Of a DNA stretch of 64,000 nt, positions 18,109 through 25,511 are shown one piece after another. The position numbers were made by a program, and so were the translations under genes. The notes under the pieces are model-generated. The model was not told where the DNA came from. It saw only the letters and a program-made list of their open reading frames with translations, and did no database searches. Source of the DNA: Imperialibacter sp964351395 (GTDB lineage: Bacteria > Bacteroidota > Bacteroidia > Cytophagales > Cyclobacteriaceae); the NCBI GenBank assembly GCA_964351395.1, contig CAYGOF010000002.1, positions 1-64,000 of the forward strand. Reading direction: 5' to 3'. Within the stretch, counting starts at the first letter, position 1. Every line of letters begins with the position of its first letter.

Positions 18109-19065
18109 ATGATAAGCAAAATAAAGAAATGGCTTTTTCACCTTACACGCCTGGGAGTTTCTCATGTAGGAGAAGGCCATGTCGATAGGGTATTGTTCGC
18201 TAACATCGTTTTTATTTGCCTGCCGATCGTCTATAGTATATTCATTGTCATAGATTACAAATCCTACCAAATCCCTGTTGAGGATTTACATTTCGATCAG
18301 TTCGTAGTACCAGTCGTTATTCTCATATGCTTCCTGGGGCTTTGGCTCAACCACTTAGGTAGAACCATTCTTAGTCGGGTACTATTCCTGACCCTCTGGC
18401 CACTTTTATTGCATATCATTCCGATCAAAATTCTGGAAGCCCCTTCTGACTATTACCTGGCCTTTCCATTTGGCATTGTGTTCCACTCTATGCTCATACA
18501 ACTCGTCTTTTCGTACAAAAAAGAATTCGCGTTATATAGCTTCTTCCTATTTGGCAACCTCATATCGATGGTTTTTTCGGTCGACATACTAGCCTTCTAT
18601 AATACCAATAATGAAATACCGGCTAGTATGCTAAATGATCCTTATTTCGTGCTAGATGGCATCCTTTATTGGTTACTTTTCAACTTGGTGACCTTCTATA
18701 TCCTATTCGTAACCGACCAGGCGCTACTAAAATTAGGGGATTCCAAAAGGAAGATAGAAGAACAAAAAGAAGCACTCAACGCCATGAATCAAACACTCGA
18801 GCTTCAGGTGGAAACCCGGACACATGAGTTGAAAAAGAAAAATGAGCAATTAATGTCACACGCCTACTATAACGCTCATTTGCTGAGAGGACCGTTTTGC
18901 AGAATCCTGGGTTTAACCCCTTTACTGCATAAGGTAGAAGAAGGAGCGGAAAAAGAACAGATCAAAGAAATGCTCGACCGAAGCCTGAAGGAACTAGATG
19001 CCCGGATAATTGAAATTCAGGAGCTTGTAGAGATTGACGAGCCTGTATCAAAGGCAGAGCAATGA
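18109..19065 (+). CDS. Six-helix membrane protein with HisKA-like domain but no kinase ATPase domain
   Basis: The 318-residue protein has about six predicted transmembrane helices between residues 25 and 205 (for example VLFANIVFICLPIVYSIF and LVTFYILFV). A coiled coil follows (about 210-250, KRKIEEQKEALNAMNQ), then a dimerisation-helix region with AHLLRGPFCRILGL. That motif matches the phospho-acceptor H-box of histidine kinases, with the candidate histidine at residue 257. The protein ends about 60 residues later (ELVEIDEPVSKAEQ), so the HATPase domain is absent. It could be a phosphotransfer or dimerisation partner, or a decayed kinase; I favour a functional short form because the frame is intact. 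The transketolase operon starts 99 nt downstream. Confidence 0.7.
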   Translation: MISKIKKWLFHLTRLGVSHVGEGHVDRVLFANIVFICLPIVYSIFIVIDYKSYQIPVEDLHFDQFVVPVVILICFLGLWLNHLGRTILSRVLFLTLWPLLLHIIPIKILEAPSDYYLAFPFGIVFHSMLIQLVFSYKKEFALYSFFLFGNLISMVFSVDILAFYNTNNEIPASMLNDPYFVLDGILYWLLFNLVTFYILFVTDQALLKLGDSKRKIEEQKEALNAMNQTLELQVETRTHELKKKNEQLMSHAYYNAHLLRGPFCRILGLTPLLHKVEEGAEKEQIKEMLDRSLKELDARIIEIQELVEIDEPVSKAEQ

Positions 19066-19125
19066 TTCTTGACAATTATACAACAACTTTCCCCAGTTTA
19101 TTCCTCCTTATTTTCACGCATTCAT

Positions 19126-19133
19126 TACCTTTG
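19126..19133 (+). promoter_or_regulatory. Bacteroidota -7 box before the transketolase operon
   Basis: TACCTTTG matches the TAnnTTTG -7 consensus and lies 31 nt before the ATG of the transketolase N-terminal subunit. A clean -33 TTTG is not present, so the assignment rests on the -7 box and position. Confidence 0.4.
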
Positions 19134-19164
19134 ATGCAGTAATCATTTTTAAGACCAAACATCC

Positions 19165-20016
19165 ATGGCAGAAAAGAAGTCAATTGCTGAATTGAAAGGT
19201 ATTGCGTCACAAGTGCGTCGTGACATAGTTCGTATGGTGCACTCGTGCCAGTCTGGCCACCCTGGTGGTTCTCTTGGTTGCACCGATTTCCTAGTAGCAC
19301 TATTCTTCCATGAGATGAACCATGATCCGAAGTTCAACATGGATGCGAAAGGCGAAGACCTTTTCTTTCTGTCCAACGGTCATATTTCACCGGTTTTCTA
19401 TAGCGTATTGGCGCACAGCGGTTATTTCCCGGTAAAAGAACTGGCTACCTTCCGTAAGATAAATTCCCGCCTGCAAGGGCACCCGGCCACCCATGAACAC
19501 TTGCCTGGCGTAAGAATAGCCTCTGGATCTCTTGGACAAGGCATGTCAGTGGCAATTGGTGCAGCCGAGGCAAAGAAACTTAACAAAGACGATAGCTTCG
19601 TTTATGTGCTCATGGGTGATGGAGAGCAGCAGGAAGGCCAGGTTTGGGAAGCAGCTATGTATGCGCCTAACCACAAGCTGGATCACCTCATTGCTACCAT
19701 CGACTGGAATGGTCAGCAGATTGACGGACCTACTGCCAAAATCAATGATTTGAGAGATCTTCGTGCTAAGTATGAAGCTTTCGGTTGGGAAGTGATTGAG
19801 TCGAACGGTAACGACATGGAAAGCATCATTGCTGCCCTTCAAAAAGCAAAAAGCTTTGCAGGCAAGGGCAAGCCAGTCATGAACCTCATGAGAACTGAAA
19901 TGGGCTTCGGTGTCGATTTCATGATGGGCAGCCACAAATGGCACGGCGTGGCTCCTAACGACGAACAATTGGCACAGGCTTTGGGTCAACTCGAAGAAAC
20001 ACTAGGGGATTACTAA
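19165..20016 (+). CDS. Transketolase, N-terminal (thiamine diphosphate-binding) subunit
   Basis: At 283 residues this is the N-terminal half of a split transketolase. It has the early HSCQSGHPGGSLGCTDFLVALFF-type region, HISPVFYSVLAHSGYF, and the thiamine diphosphate and metal-binding motif GDGEQQEGQVWEA with DWNGQQIDG about 30 residues later. Two-subunit transketolases of this length are common in Bacteroidota and archaea. The enzyme transfers two-carbon units between pentose and triose or hexose phosphates in the cytoplasm and would use the xylulose-5-phosphate made by the arabinose locus at 49023-52908. The C-terminal half is at 21426, separated by a vWA-protein gene. Confidence 0.95.
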   Translation: MAEKKSIAELKGIASQVRRDIVRMVHSCQSGHPGGSLGCTDFLVALFFHEMNHDPKFNMDAKGEDLFFLSNGHISPVFYSVLAHSGYFPVKELATFRKINSRLQGHPATHEHLPGVRIASGSLGQGMSVAIGAAEAKKLNKDDSFVYVLMGDGEQQEGQVWEAAMYAPNHKLDHLIATIDWNGQQIDGPTAKINDLRDLRAKYEAFGWEVIESNGNDMESIIAALQKAKSFAGKGKPVMNLMRTEMGFGVDFMMGSHKWHGVAPNDEQLAQALGQLEETLGDY

Positions 20017-20028
20017 ACCCACCTTATT

Positions 20029-21429
20029 TTGATACAAACCCTCAGAAAAGCTACCGTTATTGCGGGACTGATCAGTCTTTTCAGCTTTTCTGTGGTTGCT
20101 CAGGTATACAGGCAGAAGCCTCCGGAAAAAACCAGGATCCTTTTCTTGCTAGATGCCTCCGGAAGCATGATGGCGCCACTTGGTAGCGTGAAGCGTATTG
20201 ACGTAGCCACCAAGCTTCTTTCAGACCTGGTGGACTCACTCAGCGTCAACCCGAACCTGGAGCTGGCACTTCGGGTGTATGGTCACCAGTATCCTCGCCA
20301 AATGAACAACTGCAAGGACACAAAACTTGAGGTTGGCTTTTCGAAGAACAACCACCGGGAAATAAGGGCCAAGCTTTTTCAACTAAAGCCGCAAGGCAAT
20401 ACCCCGATCGCCTACTCCCTGGAGCAAACGGCTAACGATTTCCCGACGGTGGACGGGTACCGAAACGTAGTGATCATCATCACAGACGGAATCGAAAGCT
20501 GCGATGGAGACCCCTGCGCCGTATCCAAGGCTCTACAGTCAAAAAACATCTTCCTGAAGCCATTCGTCATTGGCCTTGGGCTAGGCCTGGAGTATGAAAA
20601 AAACTTCGAGTGCCTCGGCAAGTACTTTGATGCCACCGATGTGCCCAAGTTTAGGAAATCTCTCAATGTAGTGTTAAGGCAGTCCCTGCTGGAGACGTCA
20701 GCAAGCGTTGAACTATTGAATGAAAACAACGCACCAATTGTCACCGACGTAAACGTAAGCTTCATCAATTCCGTCACCCGGCAGTCGGTTTACGACTTTG
20801 TCCACTACCGCGACAAGCTGGGGCGACCCGATTCGGTTATATTGGACGCTGTGCTTACCTATGATGTGGTTGCAAATACGGTTCCTCCAGTAGTAAAAAG
20901 GAATGTAGCCCTTGTGGGAGGTATTCATAATGTGATTGATATTCCAGCACCTCAAGGCAACCTTGTGTTTAAGATGCCCGGAGTTTCGGAATACGCCACT
21001 CCACCGCAGGTATCGATACGGCTGCCTGGCAAAACCCAAAGCCTCAATATCCAAAAACTCAGTGAACCATTTATGTACCTGGCAGGCACCTATGATATTG
21101 AAGTACAGACTTTTCCACGTACTTTTATCCGGGGCTTCACGATCAAACCTTCACAGGACAATTCAATAACCCTTCCAGGTCCGGGTGTGTTGAATCTTAG
21201 TATGGGTGTTCGGGGCATTGGAAGCTTGTACAAAATCGATGCTGACGGGTCGCAGGAATGGGTTTGCAACTTTCCTGCAAATATCACCTCATTTGTTAGC
21301 GCTATTCAGCCGGGAGAGTATAAATTTGTATTCCGGGCGCAAACTGCCAAGGGCAGCAAGTACACAGAAATAAAGAAATTCACGATACAAACTGGTTCAA
21401 CGGAAACCATCAAACTATACGGTAGATGA
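20029..21429 (+). CDS. Secreted vWA-domain protein encoded between the transketolase halves
   Basis: The 466-residue protein probably starts at a TTG (20029), 12 nt after the previous stop codon, and has a Sec signal (VIAGLISLFSFSVVAQ). Residues about 40-210 form a von Willebrand A domain with an intact MIDAS motif (FLLDASGSM), a later Thr-containing loop, and ITDGIESCDGDPC. The rest is a series of beta-sandwich-like segments. vWA proteins bind metal-dependent protein partners; the target is unknown. Its stop codon overlaps the ATG of the transketolase C-terminal subunit (ATGA at 21426-21429), which implies translational coupling. Confidence 0.88.
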   Translation: MIQTLRKATVIAGLISLFSFSVVAQVYRQKPPEKTRILFLLDASGSMMAPLGSVKRIDVATKLLSDLVDSLSVNPNLELALRVYGHQYPRQMNNCKDTKLEVGFSKNNHREIRAKLFQLKPQGNTPIAYSLEQTANDFPTVDGYRNVVIIITDGIESCDGDPCAVSKALQSKNIFLKPFVIGLGLGLEYEKNFECLGKYFDATDVPKFRKSLNVVLRQSLLETSASVELLNENNAPIVTDVNVSFINSVTRQSVYDFVHYRDKLGRPDSVILDAVLTYDVVANTVPPVVKRNVALVGGIHNVIDIPAPQGNLVFKMPGVSEYATPPQVSIRLPGKTQSLNIQKLSEPFMYLAGTYDIEVQTFPRTFIRGFTIKPSQDNSITLPGPGVLNLSMGVRGIGSLYKIDADGSQEWVCNFPANITSFVSAIQPGEYKFVFRAQTAKGSKYTEIKKFTIQTGSTETIKLYGR

Positions 21430-22388
21430 CGAAATTTGAAATTCTTGGTAAAAACGACACTCGCTCAGGCTTTGGAGTGGGACTATTGGAAGCAGGTCAG
21501 AAGAATCCAAATGTGGTAGCACTTTGTGCCGACCTTATTGGATCACTGAAAATGGATGCCTTTATCAAAGAATTCCCTGAAAGGTTCTTTCAAATTGGTA
21601 TCGCCGAAGCCAATATGATGGGCATCGCGGCTGGTTTGACGATAGGCGGAAAAATCCCTTTCACTGGAACCTTCGCCAACTTTTCCACTGGACGAGTGTA
21701 TGACCAAATTCGTCAGTCGATCGCCTATTCGGATAAGAATGTGAAAATATGTGCCTCTCATGCTGGCGTTACGCTGGGTGAAGATGGTGCTACCCACCAG
21801 ATTCTCGAAGACATAGGAATGATGAAAATGCTTCCTGGCATGACAGTGATCAACCCTTGTGACTTCAACCAGACAAAGCAAGCCACAGTGGCCATTGCCG
21901 AATATAAGGGGCCTGTGTATCTTCGATTTGGAAGGCCTAAAGTGCCTATCTTCATCAAGGAGGACATGCCGTTTGTGATCGGCAAAGCATTGAAGCTGGT
22001 TGAAGGTACAGATGTTAGCATATTTGCTACGGGCCACCTGGTATGGGAAGCAGTATTAGCAGAAGAAATCTTAAGAGAAAAAGGCATTAGTGCTGAAATC
22101 ATCAACGTACACACCATCAAGCCACTAGATCAGAAGGCGGTTCTTGACTCGGTAGCCAAAACAGGTTGTGCTGTGTCTGCCGAAGAACACCAGATGAATG
22201 GTGGCTTAGGCGACAGTATTGCACAAACACTGGCAACACATAATCCTCTGCCACAAGAGTATGTAGCCGTAAAAGATAGCTTTGGCGAAAGTGGTGTGCC
22301 GGAACAATTGATGGAAAAATATGGATTGAATGCTGCGCATATTGTAGCTGCAGCACTAAAAGCAATTGAAAGGAAACGTAAGAAATAG
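21426..22388 (+). CDS. Transketolase, C-terminal (pyrimidine-binding) subunit
   Basis: The 320-residue protein is the second half of the split transketolase. It carries the pyrimidine-binding domain (GLLEAGQKNPNVVALCADL, FFQIGIAEANMMGIAAGL, GKIPFTGTFANFSTGRVYD) with the catalytic glutamate in IGIAEANM. The C-terminal regulatory-type domain has VYLRFGRPKVPIF, IFATGHLVWEAVLAEEIL and VSAEEHQMNGGLGDSI. It pairs with the subunit at 19165 to form active sites at the subunit interface. A strong terminator follows 45 nt after the stop codon, so the operon probably comprises the two transketolase genes and the vWA gene. Confidence 0.95.
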   Translation: MTKFEILGKNDTRSGFGVGLLEAGQKNPNVVALCADLIGSLKMDAFIKEFPERFFQIGIAEANMMGIAAGLTIGGKIPFTGTFANFSTGRVYDQIRQSIAYSDKNVKICASHAGVTLGEDGATHQILEDIGMMKMLPGMTVINPCDFNQTKQATVAIAEYKGPVYLRFGRPKVPIFIKEDMPFVIGKALKLVEGTDVSIFATGHLVWEAVLAEEILREKGISAEIINVHTIKPLDQKAVLDSVAKTGCAVSAEEHQMNGGLGDSIAQTLATHNPLPQEYVAVKDSFGESGVPEQLMEKYGLNAAHIVAAALKAIERKRKK

Positions 22389-22432
22389 TCAATATTTTCA
22401 CTTTTTCACTGTACCCAAAATATTTAGTTACT

Positions 22433-22458
22433 AAAAGGCTCCTTACGGAGCCTTTTTT
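22433..22458 (+). terminator. Rho-independent terminator of the transketolase operon
   Basis: AAAAGGCTCC and GGAGCCTTTT form a 10-bp perfect stem around a TTAC loop, and the right arm runs into six T residues. Confidence 0.92.
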
Positions 22459-22676
22459 GCGTCAATAACTTTCAATTGCAGCAAGCCTAGCCTGCCGGCA
22501 CCAACACTTTGGCTGAACGAGGTAAAATACCTCCTACGGTACTAAACTTCCTTTTCTTAATTCATTCAGGCGTTACATAATTCAGACAGCGTATTTCGAA
22601 AAATCACGCCGGCCCGAAAACGACAAAATACCTATCCTAACGAACATGGGTAAGTAGTTGCTCATAAATGGCATTT

Positions 22677-22703
22677 TTTGGGTGATTTGGCAGCCTACTT
22701 TTG
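22677..22703 (+). promoter_or_regulatory. Candidate Bacteroidota promoter for a structured RNA
   Basis: A TTTG at 22677-22680 is followed after 15 nt by TACTTTTG (22696-22703), which matches the TAnnTTTG -7 element. Spacing is slightly short of usual. No reading frame follows, but a structured segment ending in a terminator does. Confidence 0.4.
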
Positions 22704-22708
22704 TGCCA

Positions 22709-22859
22709 TGATTCAACGTCGGAAGACCTATGAGTCTTATCGACTTTATACAAAGTGATCAGACGCTGCTTTCCATTAGTCATTCGTACCGCAGGTACCC
22801 AGTAATGGAAAGAGAGTAGTTTACTGAAAAGGACCCCGATTTTGTTGGGGTTCTTTTTT
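22709..22859 (+). ncRNA. Candidate small structured RNA of about 150 nt
   Basis: Starting a few bases after the promoter candidate, the segment holds a small hairpin (AAGAC, loop CTATGA, GTCTT, near 22723-22738). A nested hairpin follows, with CTTTCCATTA at 22769-22778 pairing with TAATGGAAAG at 22803-22812 and an inner GTACC/GGTAC pair. A strong terminator closes it. There is no open frame of note. Size, promoter and terminator fit a small RNA, but I cannot match it to a known family; 6S RNA or a regulatory sRNA are possibilities. Confidence 0.4.
22827..22859 (+). terminator. Rho-independent terminator
   Basis: AAAAGGACCCC pairs with GGGGTTCTTTT (one G-T wobble) across a 9-nt loop and ends in six T residues. 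It does not follow a protein gene, which supports an RNA gene upstream. Confidence 0.85.
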
Positions 22860-22885
22860 ATCGGGCCAGTCTCACAAGCGCCCCA

Positions 22886-23135
22886 GTGTCGGCACCGCCC
22901 CTTCGCGGTCAGACACGATGATTAAGCAGAGAACAAGTGTCGGCACCGCTCCTTCGCGGTCAGACACGGTGAGCATGCAGCAAAGTCAGGTATCTAGAAG
23001 TAGCGTAAAGGAAGGATTTCTGCCTGCAATCGGCGTCTGACGGCCCACGCAACTCCCACCGAACCGTACCGACGCATGCTCCAGCTGTTGATCGCACCTT
23101 CCCAGTGTCGGCACTGCCCCTTCGCGATCAGGCAC
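22886..23135. repeat. REP-like palindrome cluster, left of the RAYT gene
   Basis: Three copies of a 31-nt imperfect palindrome (type A, arms GTGTC/GACAC and ACCGC/GCGGT around a CCCTTC-type loop) lie at 22886-22916, 22937-22967 and 23105-23135, the last one degenerate. An inverted relative with a longer loop (type B, arms GGCGTC and ACGG pairing with CCGT and GACGC) lies at 23032-23076. The order A A B A and its spacing are repeated almost exactly on the other side of the transposase gene. Confidence 0.85.
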
Positions 23136-23200
23136 GGTTTCCAAGCAGTACCCCTCTAAACTTTGTCTCAGAACCTTTAAGGTTCAATATACGAACATCT

Positions 23201-23794
23201 CTAAAAAATCAACTTCTGAATATCCTCACGGATTACAGAATATGACTCCTCAACAAATCCTTGTCTTTTCACATCGAGAATCCTTTCCGCCAACTGATAA
23301 TTGCAAAGACTTCCATTACGCATCCCGGCATAGTCTCGAAAAGAAGAGAATTCCCAATCTTCCATTTGCTTGACAAGCTTGGCCTTCAAAGGATTTTGAT
23401 GGATATACTGAAAACAAATGAATGGCAAACTCTGACCTTGTTCCGGGGAAGAAAGAATTTTAAACTTTGTCCGCTGCCGAAATAGCGAACCTGATCGACC
23501 ATATTGTCTGTTGATATTGTTCGTGTAGCTACTAGAAAGTATTCTTATTGCATTGGTTAATTTCTGAATATTGATGTTGCCAGACTTTATTATCTCGCAA
23601 GAATGTCCTGATGTATAAATCAAAAAATGATAGTGATTTGGCATTAAACAATAAGCGATCAAATCGGCTTCTGGCAATAGGTGGGTTCTTATCTTTTTAA
23701 TGAATAACAAATAATCATTTCGAGTGAAAAATATTCCTTGCCTGTCATTTCCCTGATTATAGACATGATAAATATTATTTTCTTCTAATTTCAT
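23201..23794 (-). CDS. REP-associated tyrosine transposase (RAYT), Y1/IS200-like
   Basis: The preferred start is the ATG at 23794, giving 197 residues that begin MKLEENNIYHVYNQGNDRQ, the usual RAYT N-terminus. The longer open frame would begin inside a REP-like element. The HUH metal-binding motif is in CLMPNHYHFLIY. The catalytic tyrosine is probably in SSYTNNINRQYGRSG, and FRQRTKFKIL plus CFQYIHQNPLKAKLV are typical of the family. RAYTs are single-strand DNA transposases that cut and join at REP hairpins. They are usually single copy and kept without moving themselves. The flanking palindromes at 22886-23135 and 23877-24202 are its likely substrates. Confidence 0.88.
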   Translation of the reverse strand: MKLEENNIYHVYNQGNDRQGIFFTRNDYLLFIKKIRTHLLPEADLIAYCLMPNHYHFLIYTSGHSCEIIKSGNINIQKLTNAIRILSSSYTNNINRQYGRSGSLFRQRTKFKILSSPEQGQSLPFICFQYIHQNPLKAKLVKQMEDWEFSSFRDYAGMRNGSLCNYQLAERILDVKRQGFVEESYSVIREDIQKLIF

Positions 23795-23876
23795 ATAGGT
23801 GAAAATAGCATTTTCAACCGAAATATTAATAAGAGGATCGACAATGTGGCCGAAACGAAACTGTATGTGAAAACCC

Positions 23877-24202
23877 GGCGTCTGACAGCCCACGCAGATG
23901 CCATCCCCACCGTACCGACGCCTGGCTCCACCTGTTCATCGCACCCACCAGTGTCGGCACCGCTCCTTCGCGGTCAGACACTGTGACTTAGCTGTGAAGA
24001 AGTGTCGGCACCGCCCCTTCGCGGTCAGACACGGCGAGCATGCAGCAAAGTCAGGTATCTAGAAGTAGCGTAAAGGAAGGCTTTCTGCCCTGCAATCGGC
24101 GTCTGACGGCCCACGCAGATGCCAGCTCCACCGTTTCGATGCCTTGCTCCACCTTGTCATCGCACCCACCAGTGTCGGCACCGCTCCTTCGCGGTCAGAC
24201 AC
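23877..24202. repeat. REP-like palindrome cluster, right of the RAYT gene
   Basis: Type A palindromes lie at 23951-23981, 24002-24032 and 24172-24202, and type B inverted relatives at 23877-23922 and 24098-24143. The part from 23951 repeats the left cluster nearly base for base in order and spacing. The type B element at 23877 has the best arm match (GGCGTC with GACGCC). Confidence 0.85.
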
Positions 24203-24249
24203 GGTGAAGGCATTTCTAAATTAAAAATTCCTTCATCCTTTTTTCTCCT

Positions 24250-24257
24250 TACCTTTG
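24250..24257 (+). promoter_or_regulatory. Possible -7 box before the aminotransferase gene
   Basis: TACCTTTG matches TAnnTTTG but lies only 4 nt before the ATG, so the transcript would be almost leaderless. No -33 TTTG is clear. Confidence 0.3.
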
Positions 24258-24261
24258 TTCT

Positions 24262-25446
24262 ATGGTTTCGAACAGACAACTCTTTCTTCAGTATGTTGGT
24301 CAAACCTCAGAATTCCCTCTTTTAACCGAGGTGGACAGGGCAGAAGGCATTTACATTTATACACCTGATGGCAAGCGAATCATCGACCTGATATCGGGAA
24401 TCGGCGTCAGCAATATTGGTCATCGCCACCCCAGGGTGGTGGAAGCCATTAAAGCTCAGGTAGACAAGTACCTACACGTTATGGTATACGGTGAATTTGT
24501 AGAAAGCCCTCAGGGACAACTAGCAAAAGCACTGGCCGATACCCTGCCTCCTTCTCTCAATAATGTATTTTTTGTTAACTCAGGCAGCGAGGCGGTGGAA
24601 GGGGCCCTAAAGTTAGCCAAGCGATATACGGGCAAACCGAACCTTGTCTCTTGTCGGGAATCATATCATGGAAGCAGCCAGGGAGCTTTATCAGTAAGTG
24701 GCGACGAAATATTCAAACAAAAATTCAGACCGCTACTTCCAGGCGTACGGCATATCCGTTATAATGAAATCGATGACCTGAGTATCATCAATGAACAAAC
24801 AGCCGCTGTCATTATCGAAACAATTCAAGGCGAAGCGGGCGTACGAATTGCCTCCAAAGAATATTTCAGCGCCCTTCGGAAACGTTGTGATGAAACCGGC
24901 ACCCTTATCATTCTGGACGAAATACAATGTGGATTTGGGCGTACAGGTAGTTTCTGGGCATTTGAGCAATTCGGCATTGTGCCTGACATTCTGTTAACGG
25001 CCAAAGGAATGGGTGGAGGCATGCCCATTGGCGCATTCATCTCGTCCAAAGAGATCATGCATGTGCTCACCAACAACCCAGTTTTAGGGCATATTTCAAC
25101 CTTTGGAGGCCACCCTGTTTCTGCCGTTGCATCGCTTGCCACGTTGCAGGTCATCAGGGAGGGCCAACTTTTTGCTGAGGCTGAAAAGAAAGCAGCTGTT
25201 TTTAGGCGGCTTTTGGTACATCCTTCCATCCTCGAAATCAGAAATAAAGGGTTAATGATGGCAGTTCAGTTCGAAAATTTTGATATCCTGAAGCCAATTC
25301 TCAATCTTTGCCTTGAAAGAGGCGTACTTTCTGACTGGTTTCTGTTTAACGACAGCGCCATGCGTATCGCCCCGCCACTTACAATAGACACCGTGCAGAT
25401 TGAGGAAGCCTGCGAAATAATTTTGGGTGCTATTAAGGACGCCTGA
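24262..25446 (+). CDS. Class III (acetylornithine/GABA-type) aminotransferase
   Basis: The 394-residue protein is a fold-type I, PLP-dependent aminotransferase of the ornithine/acetylornithine/4-aminobutyrate group. Visible motifs are LISGIGVSNIGHRHP, FVNSGSEAVEGALKLA (phosphate-binding), SCRESYHGSSQGAL, IIETIQGEAGVR, ILDEIQCGFGRTG (the aspartate that contacts the PLP nitrogen) and LLTAKGMGGGMPIGA with the PLP lysine. Length is normal. The amino donor cannot be told from sequence, and no arginine or lysine biosynthesis genes are adjacent. The GNAT-nitrilase gene follows 65 nt downstream on the same strand and may be co-transcribed. Confidence 0.93.
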   Translation: MVSNRQLFLQYVGQTSEFPLLTEVDRAEGIYIYTPDGKRIIDLISGIGVSNIGHRHPRVVEAIKAQVDKYLHVMVYGEFVESPQGQLAKALADTLPPSLNNVFFVNSGSEAVEGALKLAKRYTGKPNLVSCRESYHGSSQGALSVSGDEIFKQKFRPLLPGVRHIRYNEIDDLSIINEQTAAVIIETIQGEAGVRIASKEYFSALRKRCDETGTLIILDEIQCGFGRTGSFWAFEQFGIVPDILLTAKGMGGGMPIGAFISSKEIMHVLTNNPVLGHISTFGGHPVSAVASLATLQVIREGQLFAEAEKKAAVFRRLLVHPSILEIRNKGLMMAVQFENFDILKPILNLCLERGVLSDWFLFNDSAMRIAPPLTIDTVQIEEACEIILGAIKDA

Positions 25447-25511
25447 CCCGGGTGTTGCAATCATCAAAACATTCACTAAAAATACCGGCCTTTTGGGTCA
25501 TCTAAATCAAT

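Larger units (their letters stand above)
22886..24202. mobile_element. REP/RAYT unit: transposase gene between two REP-like blocks
   Basis: A tyrosine transposase of the REP-associated type sits between blocks of the same palindromes: A A B A on the left (250 bp) and B A A B A on the right. Start-to-start spacings are 51, 95 and 73 nt on the left and 51, 96 and 74 nt on the right. The blocks also share the spacer word GCATGCAGCAAAGTCAGG. This layout is the one known for RAYT genes of Gammaproteobacteria, which are thought to mobilise REP sequences. Confidence 0.75.

Noticed and set aside
23795..23893. Upstream extension of the RAYT reading frame
   Set aside because: The extension begins inside a REP-like element, and the family's N-terminus aligns with the ATG at 23794.
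22886..24202. CRISPR-like array
   Set aside because: The repeats are palindromes at irregular spacing in two mutually inverted types, flank a transposase and have no cas genes nearby; REP-like elements explain them better.
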